Assembly (NCBI GenBank): GCA_934512105.1
Contig: CAKSWQ010000006.1
Span: forward strand, 7,249-71,248
DNA: 64,000 bases
Direction: 5' to 3'
From: an uncultured Faecalibacterium sp.
GTDB taxonomy: Bacteria > Bacillota > Clostridia > Oscillospirales > Ruminococcaceae
Notes under the pieces: model-generated
Told to the model about the DNA's origin: nothing
Databases searched by the model: none
What the model saw: only the letters and a program-made list of their open reading frames with translations
Part shown: positions 41,466-50,556 of the stretch, piece by piece
Numbering within the stretch: position 1 is the first letter of the stretch
Layout: every line of letters begins with the position of its first letter
Position numbers and translations under genes: made by a program

Positions 41466-44039
41466 TTAGTGTGCCTCCAGCCAGTTTTTGCCTGCGTGCA
41501 CATCGGTGCTCAGGGGCACCGCGTACTGCACGCAGCCTTCCATTTCCTCCCGCAGGATGCGGGAGGCCTGCTCGGCCTCCGCCTCCGGGGCCTCCACGAT
41601 CAGCTCATCGTGGACGGTCAGGATCAGGCGGCTGGCCATTTTTTCGTCCCGCAGACGCTTCCACACCCGCACCATGGCCAGCTTGATCACGTCCGCAGCG
41701 GTGCCCTGAATGGGGGTGTTGCGGGCCATACGCTCGCCGCTGGCGCGCACGTTGAAGTTGGTGCTGGCCAGCTCCGGCAGGGTGCGGCGGCGGCCGAACA
41801 GGGTGGACACATAGCCGTTTGCCTTGGCATCCGCGATGGTCTTGTCCATATAGCCGCTCACGCTGGGGAAGGCCGCCAGATAGTTCTTGAGGAAGGCGTC
41901 TGCCTCCTTCACGGTCACGCCGATATCCTTGGAAAGGCTGTACGCGCCCTTGCCGTACATGATGCCGAAGTTGATGGCCTTGGCAGAGGAGCGCAGCCGG
42001 GGCGTCACCTCGCTCTGCGGGATGCCGTAGATCTTGGCGGCGGTGCTGCGGTGGATGTCCTCACCGTTCAAAAAGGCCTGCTGCATGTGTTCGTCCCCGG
42101 TGATGTGCGCCAGAATGCGCAGCTCGATCTGGCTGTAATCCGCGTCCACCAGCACGCAGCCCGGCTTTGCAATAAAGTAGGCGCGCAGCTGGCTGCCCAG
42201 CTCGGTGCGGATGGGGATGTTCTGCAAGTTGGGATTATCGGAGGAGAGCCGCCCGGTGCGGGCTTCGGTCTGGTTGAAGGTGGAGTGGATGCGGCCGTCC
42301 TCGCCAATGACCTTGAGCAGGCCCTCCACATAGGTGGAGTTCAGCTTCTGGTAGGCGCGGTACTGCAAAACGTCCTCCACCAGCGGGTACTCACGCAGAC
42401 TTTCCAGCGTTTCGGCATCGGTAGACCAGCCGCGCTGGGTCTTTTTGCCGTGGGGCAGACCCATGGTGTCGAACAGCATCTCGCCCAGCTGCTTGGGGCT
42501 GTTGGGGTTAAAGGTGGCGCTGCCGGTCTCCATGTGGATGCGGGTTAGCACCTGTTCCAGCTCCTCCCGCAGCTTTACGCCGAACTGCTCGATGCCGTCC
42601 TTATCCACCAGCACGCCGGTGCGGGTCATATCAGCTAGCACCTGTGCCAGCGGGAACTCGATCTCGTTGTACAGCGCATCCTCGCCGCAGGCGGTGATCT
42701 CGGCCTTCATCCGGGCAAACAGGTCGGCCAGCCGCCCGGCGTCCGGGTAATCGGTGCAGGTAAAGGCGGCAGCGGCCTTGTAGGCGGGCACAAGCTCGCT
42801 GATCTGGTACTTGGAGGCAGAAGCGTCCAGCAGATAGGCGGCCAGCTTGCCGTCCCAGACGATGCTGCTGCCCCAGCCGCCGACGGCCATGGCTTTTGCG
42901 TAGAGGGGCGCAGCGTTGAACACATCCAGCGTCACATCGGCATTGTCCAGCAGCCGCAGCAGGTCGGTGTCCTCCAGCGGGTAAACGGTGGTGTCCTGCA
43001 CGGCGTACCAGCTTTCCGGCTGCAATACCACGTTTCGGGTGCCCTGCTTGCCGGTAACGGCAGGGCGGGCGGCTACCAGATAATGCCCGGCGGGGGTCAG
43101 GGGCAGGGAAGCGAGGTCAGCTTCCGGCAGCTCCACAGCCTGTTCCTCGGCGGCTGCTTCCGGCGCTACGCCGTCCAGCCCGAACCGGGGGATCAAGGAG
43201 TGAATCTCCAGTTCCTGCAAAAGCCGTACGGCGGCGGGCTTGTTGCCCTCGCCCACGGTGTAGGAACCCTCGGTGGTGTCGATGGGGGCATCGGTACGGA
43301 TAGTGCCCAGCGTGTGGCTCAGCTCAGCCATGGCTCTATCTTCCAACAAATGCTCCCGCTGCTTGGGCTTGATGCGCTTATCATCAATGTTTTCGTACAC
43401 GCCCTCCAGCGAGCCGAAAGCCTGCACCAGCGAGAGGGCGGTCTTTTCGCCGATGCCCTTCACGCCGGGGATGTTATCCGAGGTATCGCCCATCAGGCTC
43501 TTCACCTCGATAAGCTGCTTGGGAGCAAGGCCGTATTTTTCCTGAATGGCGTCCTCATCCATCACCACGGTCTTGCTGCGCCCCATCACGGTGGCGGCCA
43601 GCAGCACGGTGGTGGTCTCGCTCACCAGCTGCAGGCTGTCGCGGTCTCCGGTGGCAAGGAAGCAGTCGTCCTTCCGGGCGGCGCAGGCAGCGGCCAGCGT
43701 GCCCAGAATATCGTCCGCTTCCCAGCCCTCGGCGGTAACGGTGCGGTAGCCAAGGTCTGCCAGCAGCTGCTTGAGTACCGGCATCTGCTGCGCCAGCTCC
43801 TCGGGCATGGCGTGGCGGGTGGCCTTGTAGCCATCGTACATTTTATGCCGGAAGGTGGGGGCCTTCAGGTCAAAAGCCACGGCAACCTCGTCCGGCTGGC
43901 ACTCCTTGAGCAGGGAGAGCAGAATGTTCAAAAAGCCATAGATGGCGTTGGTATAACGTCCGTCCTTGGTGGTCAGCAGCTTGATGCCGTAAAAAGCGCG
44001 GTTGGCAATGCTGTTGCCGTCAATGACCAGTAAACGCAT
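41466..44039 (-). CDS. polA: DNA polymerase I
   Basis: An 857-aa family A polymerase. Residues 1-290 are the 5'-nuclease (VIDGNSIANRAFYG, GDRDSLQLV, DNIPGVKGIGEKTA). The middle domain (about 310-480) lacks the acidic residues of an active 3'-5' exonuclease, as in Bacillus polymerases. The polymerase domain has DYSQIELRILAHI (A), SAKAINFGIMYGKG (B) and LTVHDELIVEA (C). TGGAGG lies before ATG at 44039. The gene heads a minus-strand operon polA-tsaD-nitroreductase. Confidence 0.97.
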   Translation of the reverse strand: MRLLVIDGNSIANRAFYGIKLLTTKDGRYTNAIYGFLNILLSLLKECQPDEVAVAFDLKAPTFRHKMYDGYKATRHAMPEELAQQMPVLKQLLADLGYRTVTAEGWEADDILGTLAAACAARKDDCFLATGDRDSLQLVSETTTVLLAATVMGRSKTVVMDEDAIQEKYGLAPKQLIEVKSLMGDTSDNIPGVKGIGEKTALSLVQAFGSLEGVYENIDDKRIKPKQREHLLEDRAMAELSHTLGTIRTDAPIDTTEGSYTVGEGNKPAAVRLLQELEIHSLIPRFGLDGVAPEAAAEEQAVELPEADLASLPLTPAGHYLVAARPAVTGKQGTRNVVLQPESWYAVQDTTVYPLEDTDLLRLLDNADVTLDVFNAAPLYAKAMAVGGWGSSIVWDGKLAAYLLDASASKYQISELVPAYKAAAAFTCTDYPDAGRLADLFARMKAEITACGEDALYNEIEFPLAQVLADMTRTGVLVDKDGIEQFGVKLREELEQVLTRIHMETGSATFNPNSPKQLGEMLFDTMGLPHGKKTQRGWSTDAETLESLREYPLVEDVLQYRAYQKLNSTYVEGLLKVIGEDGRIHSTFNQTEARTGRLSSDNPNLQNIPIRTELGSQLRAYFIAKPGCVLVDADYSQIELRILAHITGDEHMQQAFLNGEDIHRSTAAKIYGIPQSEVTPRLRSSAKAINFGIMYGKGAYSLSKDIGVTVKEADAFLKNYLAAFPSVSGYMDKTIADAKANGYVSTLFGRRRTLPELASTNFNVRASGERMARNTPIQGTAADVIKLAMVRVWKRLRDEKMASRLILTVHDELIVEAPEAEAEQASRILREEMEGCVQYAVPLSTDVHAGKNWLEAH

Positions 44040-44164
44040 AATGCAGTTCCTCCATTGCGTAATTTCACATCTTATAGTATAGCACAAAACCGCACCGCGC
44101 GGGAACTTTTTGTGTAAAAAAGAAAGCGCGTTGTTTTTTATTATATTTTCATGCGTAAAAATGA

Positions 44165-44254
44165 TCTGGTGGAACGCCGACAGGCGTTCCACCAGACCGA
44201 AATCATAAATTCCGCTGTTTATGCCCAGAGCAGCACGGAGGGCATTTTAAATCG
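44165..44254 (-). repeat. Dispersed repeat copy c (45-nt core plus hairpin)
   Basis: Reverse-oriented copy: core 44254-44210 with ATGCCC/GGGCAT inner stem, then a 14-bp hairpin TCTGGTGGAACGCC/GGCGTTCCACCAGA (44165-44196) with loop CCTGTCGGC when read with the core. It lies between the ferredoxin gene and polA, same strand as both. Confidence 0.8.
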
Positions 44255-44310
44255 GCCCGCCGCAAAAAAGCTGCCGCACAAGCTGTGCAGCAGCCTTACC
44301 GATGCCGGGC

Positions 44311-44499
44311 TTATTCCTCGATGCGGATGGCGCTTACCGGGCAGCTCTGGGCTGCGGTGACGGCCTGCGGCACCTCCTCCGGCGGGATGGGGCCGGGCTC
44401 TGCCACGGCCAGAACCCCCTCCATGTGGAACACGGCGGGGCACAGCCCGGCGCACTGGGTACAGCCGATGCACAGCTCAGGGTCTACGAATGCGTTCAT
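44311..44499 (-). CDS. Small [4Fe-4S] ferredoxin
   Basis: A 62-aa electron carrier. Cys pattern CIGCTQCAGLCP near the N terminus and SCPVSAI near the C terminus fits a single-cluster ferredoxin of the type with AVFHMEG between. ATG at 44499 has a GGAGGTG site. It is a single gene with polA downstream on the same strand after the repeat. Partner unknown. Confidence 0.88.
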   Translation of the reverse strand: MNAFVDPELCIGCTQCAGLCPAVFHMEGVLAVAEPGPIPPEEVPQAVTAAQSCPVSAIRIEE

Positions 44500-44611
44500 G
44501 CAAACACCTCCTTTGCGGAAAGCATTGCCCGTTTTGCCGCAAATTATGCCTATGCAAGCGGTTTGCGGTGTGGTACAATAAGACCGCCGGAAATCGGCAG
44601 GAGGAGATAAG

Positions 44612-44953
44612 ATGAATATCCAGATCTTTGGCACGAGCAAGTGCTTTGATACCAAAAAGGCGCAGCGTTATTTCAAGGAGCGCGGCATCAAGTTCCAGAT
44701 GATCGACCTGAAGGAAAAGGGCATGAGCCGGGGCGAGTTTGATAACGTGGCGCGCGCGCTGGGCGGCTGGGAAGCGCTGGTAGACCCGGCGGCAAAGGAC
44801 AAGCAGACCCTTGCGCTGCTGGACGCGTTGGTGGACTGGCAGAAGGAGGACAAGCTGTTTGAAAACCAGCAGCTATTCAAGACCCCCATCGTGCGCAACG
44901 GACGCAAGGCCACCGTGGGCTACCAGCCCGAGGTGTGGAAGGACTGGGAATAA
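44612..44953 (+). CDS. ArsC/Spx-family protein
   Basis: A 113-aa thioredoxin-fold protein of the arsenate reductase-like family: NIQIFGTSKCFDTKKAQRYF with a single Cys10/11-position residue (no CxxC), then LFKTPIVRNGRKATVGY with the family cis-Pro region. AGGAGGAG precedes ATG. It is divergent from the ferredoxin gene. The Spx-like C-terminal RNA-polymerase contact is not evident, so regulator versus reductase cannot be decided. Confidence 0.85.
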   Translation: MNIQIFGTSKCFDTKKAQRYFKERGIKFQMIDLKEKGMSRGEFDNVARALGGWEALVDPAAKDKQTLALLDALVDWQKEDKLFENQQLFKTPIVRNGRKATVGYQPEVWKDWE

Positions 44954-44990
44954 AAAGCCTGCTTTCACAAAAAAACCACCGGTACAGGTT

Positions 44991-45019
44991 TTGCACTCTG
45001 CGGCCGGATGTGGTATACT
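44991..45019 (+). promoter_or_regulatory. Promoter of the membrane-anchored protein gene
   Basis: TTGCAC (44991-44996), 17 bases, TATACT (45014-45019), 36 bases ahead of the ATG at 45056. Confidence 0.65.
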
Positions 45020-45055
45020 GTTGGGTAGACAAAAAACTTTGGGAGACTCAGACCA

Positions 45056-45952
45056 ATGAAAAATACGATCACCCCGGAAGAACACGCCCGGATCAAGCGC
45101 CGCCGCTGGCGGCAGACCTTGGGTCTGCTGATCACGGTGCTGGTGCTCATCGGGTTTATCACGGTGCTGCGGGCCGGTGTGGGCCTTGTGGCAAACCTGT
45201 TTGACGATACCGCACAAAAGCAGGAATACGAGGACAAGCTGGAAGGCCTAGTATTGTTCGACCCCATGCCCTTTGACGGCATTGAGAACATCGATGACCT
45301 GACCCTGCGGGAGGCAGCCGTGTGGGGCTGTGTGTACAGCATTCAGGAGACGCAGGGCGGCTTTGATAACTACAACACCGACCCCGAGACCGAGCAGCTG
45401 CTGCTGCCTTCGGTGGAGGTGGACGCCTATCTGGCAAAGCTGCTGGGCCCCGGCTTCAAACTGACCCACCGTAGCTTTGACATGGAGGATATGACCGTCG
45501 AGTTTGACGAGACCACCCAGTGCTACAAGATCCCCATCACCGGTACGGTGGGCTATTACCGCGCCACTGTGGTCAAACTGTTCAAGCGCAGCGGCAAGCT
45601 GCACGTCACCGTGGGCTATATCCCCACCGCCAGCGCGGACGACAGCATCATCAACCCCTCCTCGGACACCCCCACCAAGTATATGGATTACCTGTTCGAG
45701 CGCCAGAGCGGCAGCTGGTATCTGACCGGCCTGACCGAGAGCGAGACGAAGCCCGAAAGCACAGCAAGCTCTGCGGCCGCGCAGCCGGAGCCCATGGCGG
45801 AAAGTGATGTGCAGGACGCTATTCTGGCCACTGCCGGAGACTCCGCTGCGGCAGATTCGGCTGTGCAGCCGGAGGCGCAGGCGGAAGCAGGCGCCGACAG
45901 CGCCGTGGCAGATGACTCTGCTGCCGAGGATGCCGCCGACACCGCAGCGTAA
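45056..45952 (+). CDS. Membrane-anchored protein with Ala/Asp-rich tail
   Basis: A 298-aa protein. A basic N terminus (KRRRWRQT) precedes one membrane helix (about residues 22-45, LGLLITVLVLIGFITVL); the rest is predicted outside: a folded domain (about 60-225) and a low-complexity Ala/Asp/Glu/Ser tail (about 230-298). The single helix with positive-inside start predicts an N-in anchor. No recognised family; conserved hypothetical proteins of this layout occur in Oscillospirales. Role unknown. Confidence 0.75.
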   Translation: MKNTITPEEHARIKRRRWRQTLGLLITVLVLIGFITVLRAGVGLVANLFDDTAQKQEYEDKLEGLVLFDPMPFDGIENIDDLTLREAAVWGCVYSIQETQGGFDNYNTDPETEQLLLPSVEVDAYLAKLLGPGFKLTHRSFDMEDMTVEFDETTQCYKIPITGTVGYYRATVVKLFKRSGKLHVTVGYIPTASADDSIINPSSDTPTKYMDYLFERQSGSWYLTGLTESETKPESTASSAAAQPEPMAESDVQDAILATAGDSAAADSAVQPEAQAEAGADSAVADDSAAEDAADTAA

Positions 45953-45962
45953 AATGTAAATG

Positions 45963-46007
45963 AAAACACCCGACTGTGAGTTTTCCTTCGCAGTCGGGTG
46001 TTTTTTT
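45963..46007. terminator. Bidirectional terminator
   Basis: 14-bp stem AAAACACCCGACTG/CAGTCGGGTGTTTT with T7 on the plus strand and A/T tails on both sides, between convergent genes. Confidence 0.9.
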
Positions 46008-46014
46008 GCACGTC

Positions 46015-47016
46015 TTACTTTAGGTCAAACCGTACCACCACCAGCCGATACCACAGGTAGGGCACCATGTTCCAGATCATCCACAGTTCCATCAGGATGT
46101 AGTTGGGCAGGTCTTTCAGGCGGAAGGGCCGCTTGCCCAGTTTACCCGCTTTGAGCAAGGCAAAGGCCTCGTGCATGCCCTTGTCCCAGGCCTCGCCAAA
46201 GCCCTGCTTGTGGAACTTGTAGCACTTGAGCAGGTAGCCCAGTGCCAGCGGGATAAAGTTGAGCACCAGCATCAGCAGCGGCTCATTTTTGAGCGGCAGC
46301 AGAATGCTGTTGCGGCCGCTCTGCTGGCTTTTAAAAGCATTATACTTGACAGCACCGGTGCTGGCACCACAGATGTGGTAGCACTTGGCGGTGGGACAGA
46401 GCACATTTTTGTAGCCGGCATTGTTGGCGCGCCAGCTCAGGTCTACGTCCTCAAAGTAGGCAAAAAAGTTTTCGTCAAAGCCGCCGATCTCGTCCAGAAT
46501 GCTTTTGCGGTACAGTGCTGCGCCGCCGCAGGCCGAGAAGATACGCTTTTGCTTTGTGTAGCGGCTGACGCGGCGGCCATCACCGGTCTTGCAGGCAAAG
46601 CCCATCCATGTCACATAGTCCCCGGCATCATCGGCCAGTTCCCGCTCAAAATGCCGGATCATCAGGCTTTGCACCGCAAAAATTTTGGGGTCTGCATCGG
46701 CGGTGTGCAAAAGCTCTGCCAGCCACTGCGGCTCGGCAAAGGCGTCGTTGTTGAACAGCACCACATACTTGCTCTGCGCCCGGGCAATGCCCTGATTCAC
46801 CGCGTAGGAAAAGCCGGTGTTGCGTCCGTTTTCGATCAGGGTGAAGTTGGGGCGGGTGCAGTAGCTGCGGGCCTGCGCAAGACTTTCGTCGGTGGAACCG
46901 TTGTCCACCACGATCAGATCAAAGTCCTGCTCAGTCTGGGCGTAGATGGACTCGATGGAGTCCTTCAGCCAGCCCTTGCCGTTGATGTTTGGGATAATGA
47001 TGGTCGCTTTTATCAT
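46015..47016 (-). CDS. Family 2 glycosyltransferase
   Basis: A 333-aa GT-A enzyme of the rhamnosyltransferase-like group: ATIIIPNINGKGWLKDSIES, VVDNGSTDESLAQA, RNTGFSYAVNQGI, LFNNDA (DxD-equivalent), GGAALYRKSILDEIGGFDE, FFAYFEDVDLSWRA. The C-terminal region has two hydrophobic segments (about 245-270 and 305-330), so it is probably membrane associated. ATG at 47016 has AGGAGT upstream. Likely adds sugar to a surface polysaccharide. Confidence 0.9.
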   Translation of the reverse strand: MIKATIIIPNINGKGWLKDSIESIYAQTEQDFDLIVVDNGSTDESLAQARSYCTRPNFTLIENGRNTGFSYAVNQGIARAQSKYVVLFNNDAFAEPQWLAELLHTADADPKIFAVQSLMIRHFERELADDAGDYVTWMGFACKTGDGRRVSRYTKQKRIFSACGGAALYRKSILDEIGGFDENFFAYFEDVDLSWRANNAGYKNVLCPTAKCYHICGASTGAVKYNAFKSQQSGRNSILLPLKNEPLLMLVLNFIPLALGYLLKCYKFHKQGFGEAWDKGMHEAFALLKAGKLGKRPFRLKDLPNYILMELWMIWNMVPYLWYRLVVVRFDLK

Positions 47017-47163
47017 AAAAGTTACTCCTGTTTTCGTCAATTACAGAGAGAGTATATCATATTATCGCAAAAATGCAAACCTCTCGGATAACGCCTGCCC
47101 TCGTTTGCAAGGCAATGCCCGGGGAGCTGTGACAGAATTGGCTAAAAAAATTGTATGAACCCC

Positions 47164-47191
47164 TTGACACAATCTGAAAAATGAGTATTAT
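47164..47191 (+). promoter_or_regulatory. Promoter of the GntR-ABC operon
   Basis: TTGACA (47164-47169), 16 bases, TATTAT (47186-47191), 48 bases ahead of the GntR gene. A likely site of autoregulation by the encoded repressor. Confidence 0.6.
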
Positions 47192-47238
47192 TGTATTAGG
47201 CACTTAACACAGAAACACAAAATGCAGGGAGGGCTACG

Positions 47239-47616
47239 ATGAGTGAACAATTTGATTCCAGCCGTCCGATCTATGCACAGCTGGTAGAGCGGTTGAAGGC
47301 GAAGATCCTTGCGGGGACATACCCGCCCGGAGGACATCTTGACTCGGTGCGGGATATGGCCGCAGCCGCAGGGGTGAACCCGAATACCATGCAGCGTGCG
47401 CTGGCACAGCTGGAAACGGAGGGGCTTGTCCGGACCGAACGGACGGCGGGCCGCTATGTGACGGAGGATACCATGTTGATCGAACAATTGCGTGCCGCGA
47501 CCGCGGAAAAGTTCGCGGAAGAATTTCTGGAAAAGATGCGGGGCATCGGGTACAGTCCGGCGCAGGTCGCCGAATTGCTGGCCCGTCAGACGAAAGGAGA
47601 ACCGAATCATGAGTGA
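47239..47616 (+). CDS. GntR-family regulator, YtrA subfamily
   Basis: A 125-aa protein: GntR winged helix (PIYAQLVERLKAKILAGTYP, LDSVRDMAAAAGVNPNTMQR, LETEGLVRTERTAGRYV) and a short C-terminal helix, without the effector domain of larger GntR proteins. That is the YtrA type, which represses a linked ABC transporter and is often released by cell-wall-active antibiotics. It overlaps the ATPase gene by 8 bases. Confidence 0.9.
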   Translation: MSEQFDSSRPIYAQLVERLKAKILAGTYPPGGHLDSVRDMAAAAGVNPNTMQRALAQLETEGLVRTERTAGRYVTEDTMLIEQLRAATAEKFAEEFLEKMRGIGYSPAQVAELLARQTKGEPNHE

Positions 47617-48307
47617 ACTTCTGACCTGTGAAGGGCTGACAAAACACTACGGCGCAAAAACCGCGCTGGACGGTGTGGATCTGCACATCGGCTTTGGGAA
47701 GATCGTTGGCCTGCTGGGGCCGAACGGCAGCGGCAAGACCACCCTGATCAAACTGGCAAACGGTCTGCTGCAGCCTGACAGCGGCAGCATCCGGATCGCC
47801 GGGATGAAGCCCGGCGTGGAGAGCAAGGCAATCGTATCCTACCTGCCCGATGCCGACTGGCTTCCCGGCTGGATGCGGGTAGAGCAGCTGGTGAAGATGT
47901 TTGGGGACTTCTATAAGGACTTCGATCCGGCCCGGGCGAATGAGATGCTGGCAAATCTGGAACTTTCCCCCAAAGACGTCCTCAAGACCCTTTCCAAGGG
48001 CAACCGGGAAAAGGTGCAGCTCATCCTTGCCATGAGCCGGAATGCCCGGCTCTATCTGCTGGATGAACCCATCGGCGGCGTGGACCCGGCGGCACGGGAT
48101 TATATCCTGCACACCATCCTGTCCAATTACAGCAAGGACGCGACCGTCCTCATCTCGACCCACCTGATCGAGGATATCGAGCCGGTGCTGGATGAGGCCA
48201 TCTTCCTGAAAGAGGGAACGGTCTTTGCTCACCGCAGTGTGGATGAGATCCGTGAGAATGAGGGAATGAGCGTGGACGCATATTTCCGGGAGGTATTCAA
48301 ATGCTGA
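47609..48307 (+). CDS. ABC transporter ATP-binding protein (YtrB-like)
   Basis: A 232-aa ATPase: Walker A GPNGSGKTT, Q-loop PDADW, signature TLSKGNREKVQLILAM (the LSKGN variant typical of YtrB-like ATPases), Walker B LYLLDEPIGGVDP, H-loop STHLIED. It overlaps the GntR gene and the permease gene (7 bases), giving a tightly coupled three-gene operon. Probably exports or senses cell-envelope-active compounds; substrate unknown. Confidence 0.92.
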   Translation: MSELLTCEGLTKHYGAKTALDGVDLHIGFGKIVGLLGPNGSGKTTLIKLANGLLQPDSGSIRIAGMKPGVESKAIVSYLPDADWLPGWMRVEQLVKMFGDFYKDFDPARANEMLANLELSPKDVLKTLSKGNREKVQLILAMSRNARLYLLDEPIGGVDPAARDYILHTILSNYSKDATVLISTHLIEDIEPVLDEAIFLKEGTVFAHRSVDEIRENEGMSVDAYFREVFKC

Positions 48308-49119
48308 AAAATCTGTTGAAGTATGAATTCCGGGCGACCGGACGGACCTATGGCGGCCTGTATCTGGTCTGGCTGCTGGTTGCGCTGGCAATGGGGATCT
48401 CGATGCGGGACGAAGTCTGGGACAATGGCAGCAGCCAGATCTGGGCATACCTGATGTTTGCCTACTTTGCCATCGGGGTTGCCATCGGAGTGGTCTGTAT
48501 TGTGACGATCATCCAGCGGTTCACCAAAAATCTGTTGGGGCGGGAGGGCTATCTCATGCACACCCTTCCGGTCCATCCAGAGCAGCTGGTTGCGTCCAAA
48601 CTCATTTCCAGCATGGTCTGGGTGATCTGCAGCGGAGTGGTCGGGATCCTGTCCGTCCTTCTGATGCTGGTCGGCCTGGGCGCCTTCGAGGATTCCAAAA
48701 CGGTCATCAATGGGGAGACGATCACGACGGGCTGGGGCGATGTCCTGAAATTCAGCTGGAAGGCGATCCAGAGCATCGGCGGTGAATTCTGGAGCGAGCT
48801 GGTGTGGATCATCGTCCTTGGTCTGGCGGGCGTTGCAGTCCTCATCCTCTGTATCTACGCCGCCTGCATGATCGGGCATCAGTTCAGGAACCATTCCACG
48901 ATTGCCAGCATTCTGGCCTTCTTCCTGTTGCAGCTGATTCAGGGCAAACTGGATGCAGGCGGCGGGATCCGGGTGATCGTTGGCTCTGTGGCAGCGATGC
49001 CGATGGCTTATTCCGCCAGCGGCAATCCCTGGCTCGTCCTTCTTGTAACGATTCTGATCGGCGCAGTCTATTTTGTCCTTACCAGCTGGCTGATGAAAAA
49101 TAAGCTGGATCTGGAATAA
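48301..49119 (+). CDS. ABC transporter permease
   Basis: A 272-aa membrane protein with about six hydrophobic helices (for example YLVWLLVALAMGI, LMFAYFAIGVAIGVVCIV, ICSGVVGILSVLLMLVGLG, IIVLGLAGVAVLILCIYAAC, and two near the C terminus). Partner of the preceding ATPase. It is followed by a strong bidirectional terminator. Confidence 0.88.
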   Translation: MLKNLLKYEFRATGRTYGGLYLVWLLVALAMGISMRDEVWDNGSSQIWAYLMFAYFAIGVAIGVVCIVTIIQRFTKNLLGREGYLMHTLPVHPEQLVASKLISSMVWVICSGVVGILSVLLMLVGLGAFEDSKTVINGETITTGWGDVLKFSWKAIQSIGGEFWSELVWIIVLGLAGVAVLILCIYAACMIGHQFRNHSTIASILAFFLLQLIQGKLDAGGGIRVIVGSVAAMPMAYSASGNPWLVLLVTILIGAVYFVLTSWLMKNKLDLE

Positions 49120-49130
49120 GCATAAAAACC

Positions 49131-49176
49131 AAACCCCGGCCGTTGCAGATGAAACATACTGCAAAGGCCGGGGTTT
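49131..49176. terminator. Bidirectional terminator
   Basis: Long stem: AAACCCCGGCC/GGCCGGGGTTT enclosing TTGCAG/CTGCAA, between the convergent permease and lipoprotein genes. Confidence 0.9.
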
Positions 49177-49187
49177 ATGCGGGAAAA

Positions 49188-49745
49188 TTATTTTGCGAGA
49201 GCCTTTTCAATATTGGCCAGAATGGTGTCGTGCTCCTCGGCGCAGACCAGAACCACCTCGCCGGTGGGGGCTACGGTGACGGTAGCGGCCTTGGCCACGA
49301 GGTACTGATCCTCAAGATAGTGCTCCATGGACTGCTGCTCGCTGGCAATATAGGCCTCCAGTGCAGCCTTTACTTCATCGGTCTTGCCCTCAGCAGGCTT
49401 TACGATGGCGACAGCGTAGCTGCGCACCATCATGCTGGAAATGCTGGCGGCAAAGGCAGTGTACTGGCCGTCCTCCAGGTTCAGCAGGGGCATCAGGATG
49501 TCCCGGATCTCCTCGTTCAGCTGGTCGGGCTCGTACTCGGCGCTGTAACCGTCGATGGCGGTAAACTTGCCGTCCTCGCCCTTGGTAAAGATCATATCGT
49601 ACTCGTTGTCCTCGTCGCTGCGGGCGTCGTGGATGATCTGGGAGTAGTCCTTGGGGGTGGAGCTGTCGGCCTTGCTGCCGCCGGAGCAGCCCACCAGAGT
49701 AAACAGGGTCAGCCCTGCCAGCAGGGCGGCGATGAATTTTTTCAT
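49188..49745 (-). CDS. DUF4358 lipoprotein
   Basis: A 185-aa secreted lipoprotein. Signal peptide MKKFIAALLAGLTLFTLVG with lipobox LVGC (Cys20), then a soluble domain with the DUF4358 pattern (MLVRSYAVAIVKPAEGK-like segment, ASEQQSMEHYLEDQYLVAK, VAPTGEVVLVC). ATG at 49745 is chosen for its signal peptide and AAAGGAAAT site. Common in gut Clostridia, function unknown. Confidence 0.85.
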   Translation of the reverse strand: MKKFIAALLAGLTLFTLVGCSGGSKADSSTPKDYSQIIHDARSDEDNEYDMIFTKGEDGKFTAIDGYSAEYEPDQLNEEIRDILMPLLNLEDGQYTAFAASISSMMVRSYAVAIVKPAEGKTDEVKAALEAYIASEQQSMEHYLEDQYLVAKAATVTVAPTGEVVLVCAEEHDTILANIEKALAK

Positions 49746-49902
49746 AGTATTGCATTTCCTTTCATAGTGCTGTGTGTGGAAGGTGCAGCCGGGCGCACAT
49801 GTTACAGGTAGTGTGTGCCGGTTTTGGGCTGCTATTCTGGATACGAACCACCGCACCGCAAAATTGCAGGGAAAAAGTAACAGTTTTATGAACGGCGCGC
49901 GC

Positions 49903-50343
49903 TTACAGCATCAAAGCGTCCAGATCGCCGTGGTTCACCGGGGTGGACAGGATGATCTGGGTGCTGGTAGTGCCAAGCTTCTGGAACTGTAAGATCAGAT
50001 GTTCCAGCTGTGGCATGCTGCCGCAGCTGACCTTGACCAGAAAGGTGTACGCACCGGTAACGTGGTAGCATTGCAGCACCTCGCGGCTGTTCTGCAGCAG
50101 CTCCAGAAAAGCATCCTGCTTGGAGGGGGCTACGGAAAGGCTGATGAGCGCATCCACATACATCCGGTCTGCCGGACGGTTCAGCGTGACGGTATAGCCG
50201 CTGATGATGCCGTCTGTTTCCAGTTTGTGGATACGGCTGGAGACTGCCGGGCTGGTAAGCGACACCTGCTCCGCAATTTCTTTGACGGGCATCCGTGCAT
50301 TTTTGGCCAGAAGGGTGAGGATTTTGCGGTCAAGATCGTCCAT
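49903..50343 (-). CDS. Lrp/AsnC-family regulator
   Basis: A 146-aa protein: N-terminal HTH (DDLDRKILTLLAKNARMPVK, SLTSPAVSSRIHKLETDGII) and C-terminal RAM effector-binding domain (ALISLSVAPSKQDAFLEL, CYHVTGAYTFLVKVSC). It probably senses an amino acid as an octamer. ATG at 50343 has GGAGGC upstream. The gene is divergent from the sRNA-like unit at 50523, which it could control. Confidence 0.9.
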   Translation of the reverse strand: MDDLDRKILTLLAKNARMPVKEIAEQVSLTSPAVSSRIHKLETDGIISGYTVTLNRPADRMYVDALISLSVAPSKQDAFLELLQNSREVLQCYHVTGAYTFLVKVSCGSMPQLEHLILQFQKLGTTSTQIILSTPVNHGDLDALML

Positions 50344-50522
50344 GAGAAGAGCCTCCTTCAAAAATATGTTGGATTGTATAAAATTTTCTGAAAGTAAAGT
50401 TTTTATGTTGTGCAAACCCACAGAAATGGAATAAAATTTCGTTTCTGAAATTCTATGTTAATTATATAAAGTTTTTGTGAAAAAGTAAAGTATTATTTTA
50501 AAGCAAAATCCGAAAATCTTGT

Positions 50523-50550
50523 TTGACAAGAAAAGAAAAACGGGTATAAT
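50523..50550 (+). promoter_or_regulatory. Consensus promoter of a small transcript
   Basis: TTGACA (50523-50528), 16 bases, TATAAT (50545-50550): both boxes are perfect sigma-A consensus. No gene follows, only a short sequence ending in a strong terminator at 50635-50666. Confidence 0.8.
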
Positions 50551-50556
50551 ACATCA